A stretch of DNA of 64,000 bases from NCBI RefSeq assembly GCF_039602135.1, contig NZ_CP125942.1, positions 992,001 to 1,056,000 on the forward strand. The letters run 5' to 3'. This document shows, in pieces, positions 26,936-35,195 of the stretch. Each line of letters begins with the position of its first letter. Position 1 is the stretch's first letter. The notes beneath the pieces are model-generated. The model searched no databases and was not told the origin of the DNA. It worked only from the letters and a program-made list of their open reading frames with translations. Made by a program: the position numbers and the translations under genes. This DNA comes from Glutamicibacter sp. B1 (lineage in GTDB: Bacteria; Actinomycetota; Actinomycetes; Actinomycetales; Micrococcaceae).

Positions 26936-28501
26936 CTATTGCACGGTGAATTGCAGGCGCTGCCAACCACTGGCGCCATTGGGCACAGGGTTGGCTTTCT
27001 CGCGGGTCTGCATCTTGCCCTGCGCATCATAGGCTCGCACCGACGCCGCATGCATGCCCGGTGCCGCGTCCTTCCAGACGAAGCGCCACTGCCGCCATGT
27101 ATCCAGCGACGCTTCGGCGGCCAGCTGCGCATCCTCCCAGGGGCCGTCATCGATCTGCACCTGCACGCGTGAAATGCCCCGGGTCTGCGCCCAAGCAGTT
27201 CCGCCCAAGACAACTTCCCCTGCAGGGACCTCGGCGAAAGGCCGAGGCGTATCGATCCTGGACGACATCTTGATGGGACCGCGTTCAGACCAGCCGCGGG
27301 TAGTCCAATAGGCGGCCTTGTCCTCGAAACGCGTCACCTCCAAATCAATCACCCATTTGGTGGCCGAGACATAGCCGTAGAGGCCGGGAACCACCATCCG
27401 CACGGGGAATCCGTGGTCGAAGGGCAGTGGCTCGCCGTTCATGCCGATAGCCAGCAAGGCCATCCGGTCATCGGTCAGCGCTTGTAGCGGTGTGGAAGCG
27501 CTGAAACCGTCATGAGACGTCGAAAGCACCATATCGGCGCCGGCCTGGGGAACCGCGCGCTCCAGCACCTTGCGCAGCGGGTAGCCCAGCCACTTCGCGT
27601 TGCCTACCAGATCTCCTCCGACAGGATTCGATACGCAGGTCAGGGTCAAATACGTTTCCACGAGTTCCTCGCCCAGCAGCTCGTCGAAGCCGATGGTGAA
27701 TTCATTCTCCACCATGCCGTGCACGCGCAAGGACCACTGGTTCGGGTCGATCTGCGGCACCGACAGCGCGGTGTCGATGCGGTAGAAATCCTGGTTGGGA
27801 GTAACGAAGCGGGGCATATTCGCCTCCTCTATTTGCACTCCTTCGGGCAGGGCCTTGGCCTTCGTCCGGGCCGCTGGCAGGCGCAGGGCGTTGCGGGCGG
27901 CGACAGCCATATTGCGTGTAGCGGAGACGGAGGTCGACACCGCGGTGGCCAGTGCCGCGGCCGCGAAGGACAGGACCGCGCCGCGCAAGAATATTCTTCG
28001 GCTTGGGCCGGCAGCTGCCGTGCCCTGGCCGGGTTCGGCGACGGTGGCTGTAGCCAGCCGGGCCAGCCAATGAAGAGCTCCGATTCCGGCGACTGCACCC
28101 AGCACCGTAGGGACAACATCCAGCAGGCTGGTGGACGCGCGGGCGGCCACAGCGCTGGCAAGCACCAGCGCCAAAGCAATGATGGCGGTGCAGGCCAACG
28201 CGAAACTCCGCTTGGCCAGCAGGCCGATCAGGGCAGAGAGCACCGCTGCCGCCACGCCGATGGAAATGAACAGCGCCAGCTTGTCATTGGTCCCGAAGGT
28301 GGCGATGGCGAAGTCCTTGAGCCATGGAGGCGTCAAGTCGATGATGGCAGACCCCAGTGCGAAAAACGGCGAGGAAGCACTATTGAAAAATGCCGAGGCC
28401 AACTGGGCGACGGCAAACATGAGCGCTGCCGAACATATTCCGGCTACCGCGTGGAAAACGTAAACCCTGCTGCCGCGCTTGTTCTTGAAGCCCACTGCCA
28501 C
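26936..28501 (-). CDS. Membrane-anchored molybdopterin (sulfite oxidase-family) oxidoreductase
   Basis: 521 residues. The N-terminal third has about four membrane helices, followed by a twin-Arg-like segment SRRIFLRGAVLSF and another hydrophobic stretch. Then comes a sulfite-oxidase-type Moco domain with FVTPNQDFYRIDTAL, the Mo-ligating Cys in LTLTCVSNPVGGD, and LPFDHGFPVRMVVPGLYGYVSATKWV, and a C-terminal Moco dimerisation domain. The substrate is unknown; the active site faces outside. It is next to rskA-sigK and has an upstream promoter-like motif shared with the fasciclin gene. GC content is clearly higher than in the flanking genes. The ATG start was not tested. Confidence 0.88.
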   Translation of the reverse strand: MAVGFKNKRGSRVYVFHAVAGICSAALMFAVAQLASAFFNSASSPFFALGSAIIDLTPPWLKDFAIATFGTNDKLALFISIGVAAAVLSALIGLLAKRSFALACTAIIALALVLASAVAARASTSLLDVVPTVLGAVAGIGALHWLARLATATVAEPGQGTAAAGPSRRIFLRGAVLSFAAAALATAVSTSVSATRNMAVAARNALRLPAARTKAKALPEGVQIEEANMPRFVTPNQDFYRIDTALSVPQIDPNQWSLRVHGMVENEFTIGFDELLGEELVETYLTLTCVSNPVGGDLVGNAKWLGYPLRKVLERAVPQAGADMVLSTSHDGFSASTPLQALTDDRMALLAIGMNGEPLPFDHGFPVRMVVPGLYGYVSATKWVIDLEVTRFEDKAAYWTTRGWSERGPIKMSSRIDTPRPFAEVPAGEVVLGGTAWAQTRGISRVQVQIDDGPWEDAQLAAEASLDTWRQWRFVWKDAAPGMHAASVRAYDAQGKMQTREKANPVPNGASGWQRLQFTVQ

Positions 28502-28564
28502 TCACCTCATGCGTTTCGTTCCATGTTCCCCTCCCTAATGCGGGGGAACAACCACTCACAGTGT

Positions 28565-28592
28565 TTTCGGAACGGGACGCACAGCAGATTGG
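28565..28592 (-). promoter_or_regulatory. Putative SigK promoter of the molybdenum oxidoreductase gene
   Basis: On the minus strand CCAATC (28587-28592), a 16-nt spacer and CCGAAA (28565-28570), 63 bp before the start codon. The same pair with the same spacing stands before the fasciclin gene. Confidence 0.6.
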
Positions 28593-28618
28593 AACCGGCT
28601 ACAAGATTTTCTGCGATC

Positions 28619-29443
28619 TCATAGCGACTGCAGCATGATGGGATCCGTCGTCGGGGCGGGGGAGCCGGTGGCCGGCTCGACGGTGATCCCGAAATGAGTG
28701 ATCCCCTGCATCGGATCGGAAAGCATGATCATGCCGTTGGCATCGCTGCCCGTGAGCATTCCTGCCGGGACTGCGCCGTCGGCGGAAATCAGCCACAGCT
28801 CGTACCCTTTCTCGCTGGACAGCTCCGGCATGCCCGAGGTGGAAACCGCCATCAGTCCTTCGGCCGCGGAATAGGACAGCGTGATCGTTGCCCCGTCATC
28901 CAAGGTCTGCGTCTTGGACTTGGCATCGGGAGCCCCCAGGATCCGGGCGAGCTCTTCCTGATGTTCGGCCATGGCTGCCATTTTGCTTTCCAGCTCGCGC
29001 TGCTCGGAATTCTGCTGGATGGCCAAGCCGCCCAACGCCGCCGCTGCCAGTAGCAGGACGCCGGCGGCCAAGGCGAAGAAGCGCTGGTTGCCGCGCGGTG
29101 CCCCGGGCTGCGGCGCCGGGGGCGTAGCCGGGGCATCGGATTCACGTTCCGCACCAGCCGTGGAGCCACTGGCGGGGGAGCTGCCCGAGGCAGGCTCCTG
29201 GTCTTGGACGGGCGGCAGCTGCTCGGTGGCGCGGATAGCTGCCATGACATCGTTCTTGAGCCGTGCTGGGGGAGCAACCGGCTGCGCTGCCAAGCCGAGC
29301 AGTCCAGCAGTTTCCTGCAAAGCATCCAGCTCGTGGCGGGCCTGGGCGGCATCTGAGTCCTGGTGCGCGAGCTTGCCGCGGTCCTCGTCTCCCAGAGCTT
29401 CCAGGGCGAAGCTGTCGGTCCGCTCGTTCTCATGCTTTTCCAT
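28619..29443 (-). CDS. rskA: Anti-sigma-K factor RskA
   Basis: 274-residue membrane anti-sigma factor. The cytosolic N-terminal part (DSFALEALGDEDRGKLAHQ, VAPPARLKNDVMAAIRAT) binds the sigma factor. A Pro/Ser-rich linker, one membrane helix (RFFALAAGVLLLAAAALGGLAI), a short coiled segment and an extracellular RskA domain (KGYELWLISADGAVPAGML, FGITVEPATGSPAPT) follow. Its ATG overlaps the sigK stop codon by one base (TAATG), so the pair is translationally coupled. Regulated proteolysis, possibly with RseP-like proteases, would release SigK. Confidence 0.9.
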   Translation of the reverse strand: MEKHENERTDSFALEALGDEDRGKLAHQDSDAAQARHELDALQETAGLLGLAAQPVAPPARLKNDVMAAIRATEQLPPVQDQEPASGSSPASGSTAGAERESDAPATPPAPQPGAPRGNQRFFALAAGVLLLAAAALGGLAIQQNSEQRELESKMAAMAEHQEELARILGAPDAKSKTQTLDDGATITLSYSAAEGLMAVSTSGMPELSSEKGYELWLISADGAVPAGMLTGSDANGMIMLSDPMQGITHFGITVEPATGSPAPTTDPIMLQSL

Positions 29444-30024
29444 TACGCCACTCCCATCAGTTCTCGAAGCTTGCCCATGCCATCGCGTATTCGCGTTTTA
29501 GCGGTTCCCACCGGTACTTTCAGCAGCTCAGCGACTTCCAGGTGGGTGTATCCGCCGAAGTAGGCCAGCTGTATGGCTTCGCGTTGCGGTGCGCTGAGCT
29601 GTTGCAGTGCCCGGGCAACGCGTACGGTCTCGTCGTGCAAGATGGCGTTCTCTTCCACGTCTTCGTAGCTGTCCTGGAATTCCTTGATTCCAATGCGCAG
29701 ATCCCGGGCTTGGCTCGCTTGGCTGGAGCGCACCCGGTCCACTGCTCGGCGGTGGGCTATGGTCAGCAGCCAGGATGCAGCGGTTCCGCGGGACGGATCG
29801 AAGCGCTTGGCCTGCTGCCACGCTTCGACGAATACTTCCTGGGTGACCTCTTCGCTCTGCGCCTGGTCGCGAAGCACCCGCAGCACGAGGCCGAAGACCC
29901 GCGATGCCATGGCATCATAGAGCGATTCGAAGGCAGATTCGGCCCCCAGCGCGACCTGTCGCAACAAGTCGTCTGGCGTTTGCACGGAATCGTCTTCCAT
30001 GGCGTCGAGTCTATTGGAACTCAT
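29443..30024 (-). CDS. sigK: ECF RNA polymerase sigma factor SigK
   Basis: About 193 residues. Region 2: ESAFESLYDAMASRVFGLVLRVLRDQAQSEEVTQEVFVEAW, with the -10 recognition part DPSRGTAASWLLTIAHRRAVDRVR. Region 4: QQLSAPQREAIQLAYFGGYTHLEVAELLKVPVGTAKTRIRDG. This is the SigK/SigL group coupled to RskA. ATG 30024 has AGGA upstream; the reading frame is open further upstream but without good ribosome sites. It probably transcribes the fasciclin and molybdenum oxidoreductase genes, which share a promoter-like motif; the region just before sigK lacks that motif. Confidence 0.9.
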   Translation of the reverse strand: MSSNRLDAMEDDSVQTPDDLLRQVALGAESAFESLYDAMASRVFGLVLRVLRDQAQSEEVTQEVFVEAWQQAKRFDPSRGTAASWLLTIAHRRAVDRVRSSQASQARDLRIGIKEFQDSYEDVEENAILHDETVRVARALQQLSAPQREAIQLAYFGGYTHLEVAELLKVPVGTAKTRIRDGMGKLRELMGVA

Positions 30025-30129
30025 GAATCCTAGAGTCTCATGCATTTGTGCCTCAGCGGCGCACTGCGGTGGCGTGGCGTTCGGGGAATAGCTGGGCTGC
30101 GGGAACCACGTTCTCGCATCACCGGCGAA

Positions 30130-30161
30130 GGTGGTGCATGGAAGGTATTCCACGCACCACC
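30130..30161 (-). terminator. Hairpin between fasciclin gene and sigK
   Basis: GGTGGTGCATGGAA pairs with TTCCACGCACCACC (one G-U pair) around a 4-nt loop. It lies 34 bp after the fasciclin stop codon, with no long T tract. It probably ends or attenuates the fasciclin transcript before sigK. Confidence 0.6.
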
Positions 30162-30194
30162 TCGATTCCGGCGGACCTGCTGTTTCCGGGGGTG

Positions 30195-30857
30195 CTACTT
30201 CTTGGCCGGCGGCATCAGGACGGTGTCCACCAGGTACACGGTGGCGTTGGCGGTTTGCACGCCGCCGCAGATGACCGAGGCCCCGTTGACTTCCAGATCA
30301 TCACCGCTGCCGGTGACTTCAAGATCCTCGCCCTGGACCGTTTTGTGGGTTCCGGGAAGATCAGCCGGTGCGATCTGGCCGGAAACCACATGGTAGGTCA
30401 GCACGCTGGTCAGGGTGTCGGCGTCCTTGGCCACTGCTGCCAAGTCATCCTTCGGAATCTCGGCGAAGGCGTCATCCACCGGTGCGAAGACGGTGAATTC
30501 GCCGCCGTTGAGCGTATCGACCAGGTCCACGTCCGGGTTCAGCTCACCGGAGACTGCCGAGGTCAGCGTGGTCAGCAGCGGGTTATTCGAGGCGGCGACG
30601 GCTACTGGATCCTGCGCCATGCCTTCTACCGAGCCATCACCGGTCGGGACTGCTTCGGCGTAGGCTGCGCAGCCTGGGCCAACGAGATTTCCGGCTGGAT
30701 CCATGGCCGACTCGCTGGCCATCGGAGAGCTGCTTTCCGAAGCAGAAGCGGTGGGCGATTCCATGGTTTCCGAACCTGTCGAGCAGGCGCTCAGTCCCAT
30801 GGCGGCGACTGCGATGAGCCCGAAGACTCCAGCGGCTTTGCTGTATGTGCGCTTCAT
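30195..30857 (-). CDS. Fasciclin-domain lipoprotein (MPT70/MPT83-like)
   Basis: 220 residues: lipoprotein signal (lipobox LSAC), a Ser/Met-rich linker, then one fasciclin (FAS1) domain with [35 protein letters not shown], the H-box [14 protein letters not shown] and the ending [16 protein letters not shown]. Mycobacterial SigK controls the similar proteins MPT70 and MPT83, and here the gene is beside sigK-rskA. It is anchored outside the cell, likely in adhesion or surface interaction. ATG has AAGGAG upstream. Confidence 0.9.
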   Translation of the reverse strand: MKRTYSKAAGVFGLIAVAAMGLSACSTGSETMESPTASASESSSPMASESAMDPAGNLVGPGCAAYAEAVPTGDGSVEGMAQDPVAVAASNNPLLTTLTSAVSGELNPDVDLVDTLNGGEFTVFAPVDDAFAEIPKDDLAAVAKDADTLTSVLTYHVVSGQIAPADLPGTHKTVQGEDLEVTGSGDDLEVNGASVICGGVQTANATVYLVDTVLMPPAKK

Positions 30858-31160
30858 GATTTTCTCCTTGCTTCGCCGTGGCTAGTGCCAGCGGTGTCTG
30901 CCCTGCCCGTGTTAGGCAAGCTGTCATGGAGCATTCGGTGCCGAAAGCTCGACGGATTGGACACCCAGCAGAATTTTTCCCAGGCCTGCCGCGAAGCGGC
31001 ATCTTGGCGGGCCTACGGCTGCCACGCTGCCGGGGCAGTCGCAGGCCACGATCACGGAACCGGGATCAGTGCCGGGACGGGGCTTGGCCTGTACGTGGGA
31101 TCTGCCACGCTTGGAACCTGCGGCAGGCTAATTTTCTGCGCAGCCCATATACTGGAAGGC
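30858..31160. other. Intergenic region between divergent fasciclin and truB genes
   Basis: No gene. It holds the putative SigK promoter of the fasciclin gene on the minus strand and a TATACT -10-like hexamer (31148-31153) seven bases before the truB start on the plus strand. The 5' half is GC-rich like the SigK segment. Confidence 0.5.
30933..30960 (-). promoter_or_regulatory. Putative SigK promoter of the fasciclin gene
   Basis: On the minus strand CCAATC (30955-30960), a 16-nt spacer and CCGAAT (30933-30938), 75 bp before the ATG. It is similar to the reported mycobacterial SigK promoter (CCATCC, 16-17 nt, CCGAAT; recalled from the literature). Confidence 0.65.
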
Positions 31161-32084
31161 GTGAGTAAAGCCGGGCAGAACACGCAAGAGCAGGCCTCGG
31201 GCCTGGTACTAGTCGACAAAGATCAGGGAATGACCTCCCATGATGTGGTGGGGCGCATTCGCCGACTGGCAGGCACCCGTAAAGTGGGCCACGCTGGAAC
31301 CCTTGACCCTATGGCAACCGGTGTTTTGGTGGTTGGGGTTAATAAGGCCACCCGCTTGCTCACCTATATCGTTGGTCACGACAAGACCTACACAGCGACC
31401 ATCCGTCTAGGACAGAACACCGTCACCGATGATGCCGAAGGTGAAATCATTTCGGAGCGCATTGCCGCTGCCGTCATGGACGAAGACATCGAGCGTGAAG
31501 TCGCCAAACTCCGCGGAGACATCGAACAGGTGCCCAGCCAGGTCTCGGCGATCAAGGTTGACGGCAAACGCTCCTATGCGCGAGTCCGTGCCGGCGAACA
31601 GGTAGAACTCAAGTCCCGCCCGGTCACCATTTCACGCTTCGAGATTCACGAAATTCGCCGCGAAAACGGTGGCAAGATTCTCGACGTGGACGTCACCGTT
31701 TCTTGCTCCTCAGGAACCTATATCCGTGCTTTAGCTCGCGACCTCGGCGAAGCTCTGGACGTCGGCGGTCACCTGACCGCCTTGCGTCGCACCGAGGTCG
31801 GCCCCTACAAGATTGATCTCACCCGCACGCTGGAGCAACTGGCTGAAGAATTCACCATGTTGCCCATCGAGAAGGCCGCTGCAGCGCTGTTCCCTAATCG
31901 AACTGTCAGCGTTGATGAGGCCATTGAACTTTCCTTCGGTCGCACAATTCCCGCATCGCATTTGAGCATGGACATCGAACCGGGGCAGACCGTGGCAGCA
32001 TTCGCACCTAACGGTGTGCTGGTTGCTTTGCTGGAAGACAAGGGCGATAAAGCTCGCACCGCCCTTGTCTTCACCGCGAAGTAA
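31161..32084 (+). CDS. truB: tRNA pseudouridine55 synthase TruB
   Basis: Makes pseudouridine 55 in the T loop of tRNAs. 307 residues with the catalytic motif HAGTLDPMATGVLVVG, the substrate loop KTYTATIRLGQNTVTDDAEG and the conserved SGTYIRALARDLGEAL. GTG 31161 gives the expected N-terminus just before LVLVDKDQGMTSHDVV; the long open frame upstream is an accident of GC-rich DNA. A -10-like TATACT seven bases upstream suggests a leaderless transcript. Gene order truB-ribF-rpsO follows. Confidence 0.95.
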   Translation: MSKAGQNTQEQASGLVLVDKDQGMTSHDVVGRIRRLAGTRKVGHAGTLDPMATGVLVVGVNKATRLLTYIVGHDKTYTATIRLGQNTVTDDAEGEIISERIAAAVMDEDIEREVAKLRGDIEQVPSQVSAIKVDGKRSYARVRAGEQVELKSRPVTISRFEIHEIRRENGGKILDVDVTVSCSSGTYIRALARDLGEALDVGGHLTALRRTEVGPYKIDLTRTLEQLAEEFTMLPIEKAAAALFPNRTVSVDEAIELSFGRTIPASHLSMDIEPGQTVAAFAPNGVLVALLEDKGDKARTALVFTAK

Positions 32085-32102
32085 TCCCGAAAGGACGCAG
32101 CG

Positions 32103-32465
32103 TTGTTTGCCTTGAACGGATTTTTTATTGCCGGCACAGTGATTTGTGCTGTGGCCTTGCTGGTGGCCGTCATCGCGACCATCATTCGCAAGCACCCAGA
32201 TGACTGGGCGCTGATTGGTGCCGCAGCCACCGAAGCCTTTCTAGTTGCCTACGGTATTGCTGCAGCGATCCGGCAGGCTTCCGGGAACTCGGTACAGGGG
32301 GACCCTTGGGAATTCTGGGGATACCTTATTACGGCATTGATCATGCCGCCGATAGCGTTCTTCTGGGCGATCAGCGAAAAGAGTCGTTGGTCCAATGCAG
32401 TACTGGCCGCTTCAGCGTTGGTCACCTTTATCATGCTGTTCCGCATGGAACAGATCTGGCACTAG
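32103..32465 (+). CDS. Small four-helix membrane protein
   Basis: 120 residues, four predicted membrane helices (first AGTVICAVALLVAVIATII), no recognised family with known function. TTG start with AAGGACG nearby. It lies 18 bp after truB and 12 bp before another membrane protein gene, suggesting co-transcription with truB-ribF. Conserved neighbours of this kind are seen in Arthrobacter-type genomes (from memory). Confidence 0.7.
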   Translation: MFALNGFFIAGTVICAVALLVAVIATIIRKHPDDWALIGAAATEAFLVAYGIAAAIRQASGNSVQGDPWEFWGYLITALIMPPIAFFWAISEKSRWSNAVLAASALVTFIMLFRMEQIWH

Positions 32466-32477
32466 GAGTTTAAAGCC

Positions 32478-32945
32478 ATGGGCGAAAATCCACAGAACTC
32501 ACGGATCCTTCAGGCGGCTCAAGCACGCTCGAAGGACAAAGGACCCAAGCCGAGCCGGTCTACCGGCCTTGGTCGAGTGATCATCGCGGTGTACGGCATC
32601 TTGGCCCTGGCCGCCACGGTGCGCGGTGTGTACCAGATCTTGAGCAAATTTGATGAAGCCCCAGTGGCCTACACGCTCTCCTTGATCTCCGGTTTGATCT
32701 ATATTTTGGCGACGTTCTCACTGTCCTCGGCTAAGCCGAAGGCCTGGATGATGTCGTTGTGGGCAGTCAGTATTGAGCTGGTCGGTGTGATTGTTGTGGG
32801 CATCTTGTCCCTGACACATCCCGAGATCTTTGCCCACCCTTCGGTATGGAGTGGTTTTGGCGAAGGCTACGGATACATTCCATTGGTGCTGCCATTGATC
32901 GGTTTGTGGTGGCTTTACCGTAACCGCAGTGAGCGTCACGCTTAA
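32478..32945 (+). CDS. Four-helix membrane protein
   Basis: 155 residues. A polar, basic N-terminal tail of about 30 residues is followed by four membrane helices (RVIIAVYGILALAATVRGVY onward) and a basic C-terminus. No catalytic motif seen. ATG with AGGAGTTTAAAGCC upstream. It forms a pair with the preceding membrane protein and sits between truB and ribF. Confidence 0.7.
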   Translation: MGENPQNSRILQAAQARSKDKGPKPSRSTGLGRVIIAVYGILALAATVRGVYQILSKFDEAPVAYTLSLISGLIYILATFSLSSAKPKAWMMSLWAVSIELVGVIVVGILSLTHPEIFAHPSVWSGFGEGYGYIPLVLPLIGLWWLYRNRSERHA

Positions 32946-33009
32946 AGACGTGTAAGAATTGCCTCGGTGGGTTTTCTACTTGCCACAGCAGAATTTTTGA
33001 AGGAGCAAA

Positions 33010-33963
33010 GTGCACTATTGGAAGGGCTTGGATGCCGTCCCCGCGGAAATGGCTCCCACTGTCGTGACCATTGGCAACTTTGACGGTGTTCATTTAGGGC
33101 ATTGTGAAGTGCTAGATGCCGCCGTTACACAAGCTAAAGCGCGCTCTGCTCAATCCGTGGTCATCACCTTTGACCCGCACCCGGCTTTGGTGCACCGTCC
33201 GGATGACGCCCCAGAACTGATCATGGGACTTGCCGACCGAATCGACACCCTAGCTGGTGTTGGTCTCGACGCCACCTTGATGATTCACTACACCTTGGAC
33301 TTTGCTGATCAAAGCGCCGAGGAATTTGTTCGCTCCATTATCGTGGAGAAATTGCACGCGGTAGCGGTCGTCGTAGGCCACGACGTACGTTTCGGTCGGA
33401 ACAATTCTGGCGACTTCAGCTACATGCAGGAGCTGGGCCAAAAATACAACTTTGATGTGATTGGTGTGGAGGACGTGGGAGATAAGCGCCGTCTGTCATC
33501 CACCTGGGTTCGTGAGGAACTTGCTGCCGGCAATGTCGAGGCCGCCGCCCAGATTCTCGGTCGTCCGCACCGGATGCGCGGTGAAGTGGTCCATGGGCAT
33601 GCTCGTGGACGTGAATTGGGATTCCCTACGGCGAATTTGGATCCTGAAGCCACGGGCATCATCCCTGCCGATGGCGTGTATGCCGGTTGGGTGATCGACG
33701 AGGCTGAAGTTCGGTGGCCGGCAGCCATCTCTGTGGGTTCTAACCCAACCTTTGATGGGGTGTCACGCGTGGTCGAGGCCCACGTCATTGATCGCCCTGA
33801 AGAAGGCGTGGAAGATTTTGACCTGTATGGTCAGCAGATCGTCGTGGAGTTTATCGCTCACCTGCGTCCTATGGTTGCCTACCGCGGCATCGAAGCGCTG
33901 ATTGAACAAATGAGAGAAGACGTAGAACAGGCTCGCACTGTTTTAGCCTCCGAACGTCATTGA
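33010..33963 (+). CDS. ribF: Bifunctional riboflavin kinase / FAD synthetase RibF
   Basis: Makes FMN from riboflavin and FAD from FMN. 317 residues: N-terminal FMN adenylyltransferase domain (VVTIGNFDGVHLGHCEVL and VVVGHDVRFGRNNSGDF; STWVRE is the conserved S/T-R motif) and C-terminal flavokinase domain (LGFPTANL, the Mg/ATP PTAN motif, ADGVYAGWV and the catalytic Glu in VEFIAHLRPM). GTG start with AAGGAGC seven bases upstream. Confidence 0.95.
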   Translation: MHYWKGLDAVPAEMAPTVVTIGNFDGVHLGHCEVLDAAVTQAKARSAQSVVITFDPHPALVHRPDDAPELIMGLADRIDTLAGVGLDATLMIHYTLDFADQSAEEFVRSIIVEKLHAVAVVVGHDVRFGRNNSGDFSYMQELGQKYNFDVIGVEDVGDKRRLSSTWVREELAAGNVEAAAQILGRPHRMRGEVVHGHARGRELGFPTANLDPEATGIIPADGVYAGWVIDEAEVRWPAAISVGSNPTFDGVSRVVEAHVIDRPEEGVEDFDLYGQQIVVEFIAHLRPMVAYRGIEALIEQMREDVEQARTVLASERH

Positions 33964-33966
33964 GTT

Positions 33967-34752
33967 ATGGCAGAAATTCCTTCCCTACCGCAGCGTGCCT
34001 TCGTGGTGAGCGCACAACGGCGTGATGAGTTGGCTTCCGCATTCCAGTCGGGAGCCGAAAGCTATGACAAGATTCGCCCGTCCTATCCCGATGCTGCCCT
34101 GGACTTTACCGTGCAACATCATCCGGGCACTGCCGTTGATATTGGGTGTGGGTCGGGAATTTTTACTGAGCAACTTGCGGCCCGGTGTCAGGAAGTCACG
34201 GCGGTGGACCCTTCGCAAGACATGCTGTCGGTACTCGCGAAGCGTTTGCCAGAAGTGCGAACTGTCTGTGCGGCCGGCGAAGCTACCGGCCTGGCCGAAA
34301 ATAGTTTTGATCTGGTGACCTACGCTCAAGCCTGGCATTGGGTTGATCATCCCAAGGCCAGTGCAGAGGCTGCGCGCCTACTGCATGATCAGGGCTGGCT
34401 CACCCTCTTATGGAACCAACTGGATGTCTCCATCGCCTGGGTACACCGCCTGGCCCGCATCATGCATGCTGGTGATGTGCACCGTCCCGAGCTGCAGCCA
34501 CCTTTGGGTCCAGAATTCAGCAAACCGGAGCACGGGATCTGGCACTGGGCGATGCCTCTAGATTTTGAAGAAATCATTGAGCTAACAAAATCGCGCAGCT
34601 ATTACCGTAAAGCAACGGCCATGACACAGGCGAAAGTTGAAGCCAATCTGGAATGGTACTGGACCGAGCACCTTGGACACGCACCGGCAGAAAAGGTGCA
34701 GGTGCCCTATCTCACCCATGCCTGGAGGTCCCGCCGACGTACCCGTCGGTGA
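33967..34752 (+). CDS. Class I SAM-dependent methyltransferase
   Basis: 261 residues with the Rossmann methyltransferase core: motif I VDIGCGSGIFTEQLA, motif II ending EVTAVDPSQDML, and ENSFDLVTYAQAWHWVDHPKA, which is close to the UbiE/Coq5-like 'class I SAM, type 11' group. Substrate unknown. It starts 3 bp after ribF, so it is probably translated from the same mRNA. The C-terminus ends in a basic patch. Confidence 0.85.
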   Translation: MAEIPSLPQRAFVVSAQRRDELASAFQSGAESYDKIRPSYPDAALDFTVQHHPGTAVDIGCGSGIFTEQLAARCQEVTAVDPSQDMLSVLAKRLPEVRTVCAAGEATGLAENSFDLVTYAQAWHWVDHPKASAEAARLLHDQGWLTLLWNQLDVSIAWVHRLARIMHAGDVHRPELQPPLGPEFSKPEHGIWHWAMPLDFEEIIELTKSRSYYRKATAMTQAKVEANLEWYWTEHLGHAPAEKVQVPYLTHAWRSRRRTRR

Positions 34753-34801
34753 TATGATTGACGATGGTTCTCGCTGCAGTCCGCGGTTGCGAGCATCTAC
34801 C

Positions 34802-34821
34802 GCAGACGCTTCGGCGTTTGC
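34802..34821 (+). promoter_or_regulatory. Structured leader of rpsO (hairpin with TTCG loop)
   Basis: GCAGACGC-TTCG-GCGTTTGC is an 8-bp stem with a UUCG tetraloop, 38 bp before the rpsO start. Upstream, CTCGC/GCGAG and GCGGT/ACCGC can pair in alternative ways. Autoregulatory leaders bound by S15 are known in several phyla. A TATGAT -10-like hexamer lies at 34753-34758. Confidence 0.4.
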
Positions 34822-34859
34822 ACTGACTTATGAACGCGGTCCAACTCTAGGAGTTTGTT

Positions 34860-35129
34860 ATGGCATTGGATGCCACTATCAAGAACGAAATCATCAAGGC
34901 TTACGCTACCCACGAGGGTGACACCGGTTCGCCTGAGGTTCAGATTGCCGTCATGTCCCGCCGTATTTCGGACCTGACCGAGCACCTGAAGATGCACAAG
35001 CACGATCACCACACCCGCCGTGGCCTGATGGCTCTGGTTGGTCGTCGTCGTCGTATGCTCGGCTACTTGAAGAACACCGACATCGAGCGTTACCGTTCGC
35101 TGATCGAGCGCCTGGGTCTGCGTAAGTAG
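34860..35129 (+). CDS. rpsO: 30S ribosomal protein S15
   Basis: 89 residues, the standard length for S15, which binds 16S rRNA helix 22 early in 30S assembly. Diagnostic sequence: [26 protein letters not shown], the basic [25 protein letters not shown] and the ending [16 protein letters not shown] with TAGGAG eight bases upstream. It has its own promoter-like region and leader, and a strong terminator. Confidence 0.98.
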   Translation: MALDATIKNEIIKAYATHEGDTGSPEVQIAVMSRRISDLTEHLKMHKHDHHTRRGLMALVGRRRRMLGYLKNTDIERYRSLIERLGLRK

Positions 35130-35146
35130 TCTCTCGCAGTTCAGCT

Positions 35147-35181
35147 AAAACCCCGGTTCCCTTCATAGGAACCGGGGTTTT
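35147..35181. terminator. Strong terminator after rpsO
   Basis: AAAACCCCGGTTCC / GGAACCGGGGTTTT perfect 14-bp stem with a 7-nt loop; works for both rpsO and the convergent MFS gene. Confidence 0.9.
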
Positions 35182-35195
35182 GTGCTGTTCAGGGC

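Noticed and set aside
27512..28624. 370-codon plus-strand frame opposite the molybdenum oxidoreductase
   Set aside because: Gly/Arg/Gln-rich composition without motifs; the minus strand has clear Moco and membrane features.
30048..31160. Very long plus-strand frame in phase with truB, running across sigK and fasciclin genes
   Set aside because: It is the antisense shadow of well-supported minus-strand genes in GC-rich DNA. The TruB family domain begins only after 31161.
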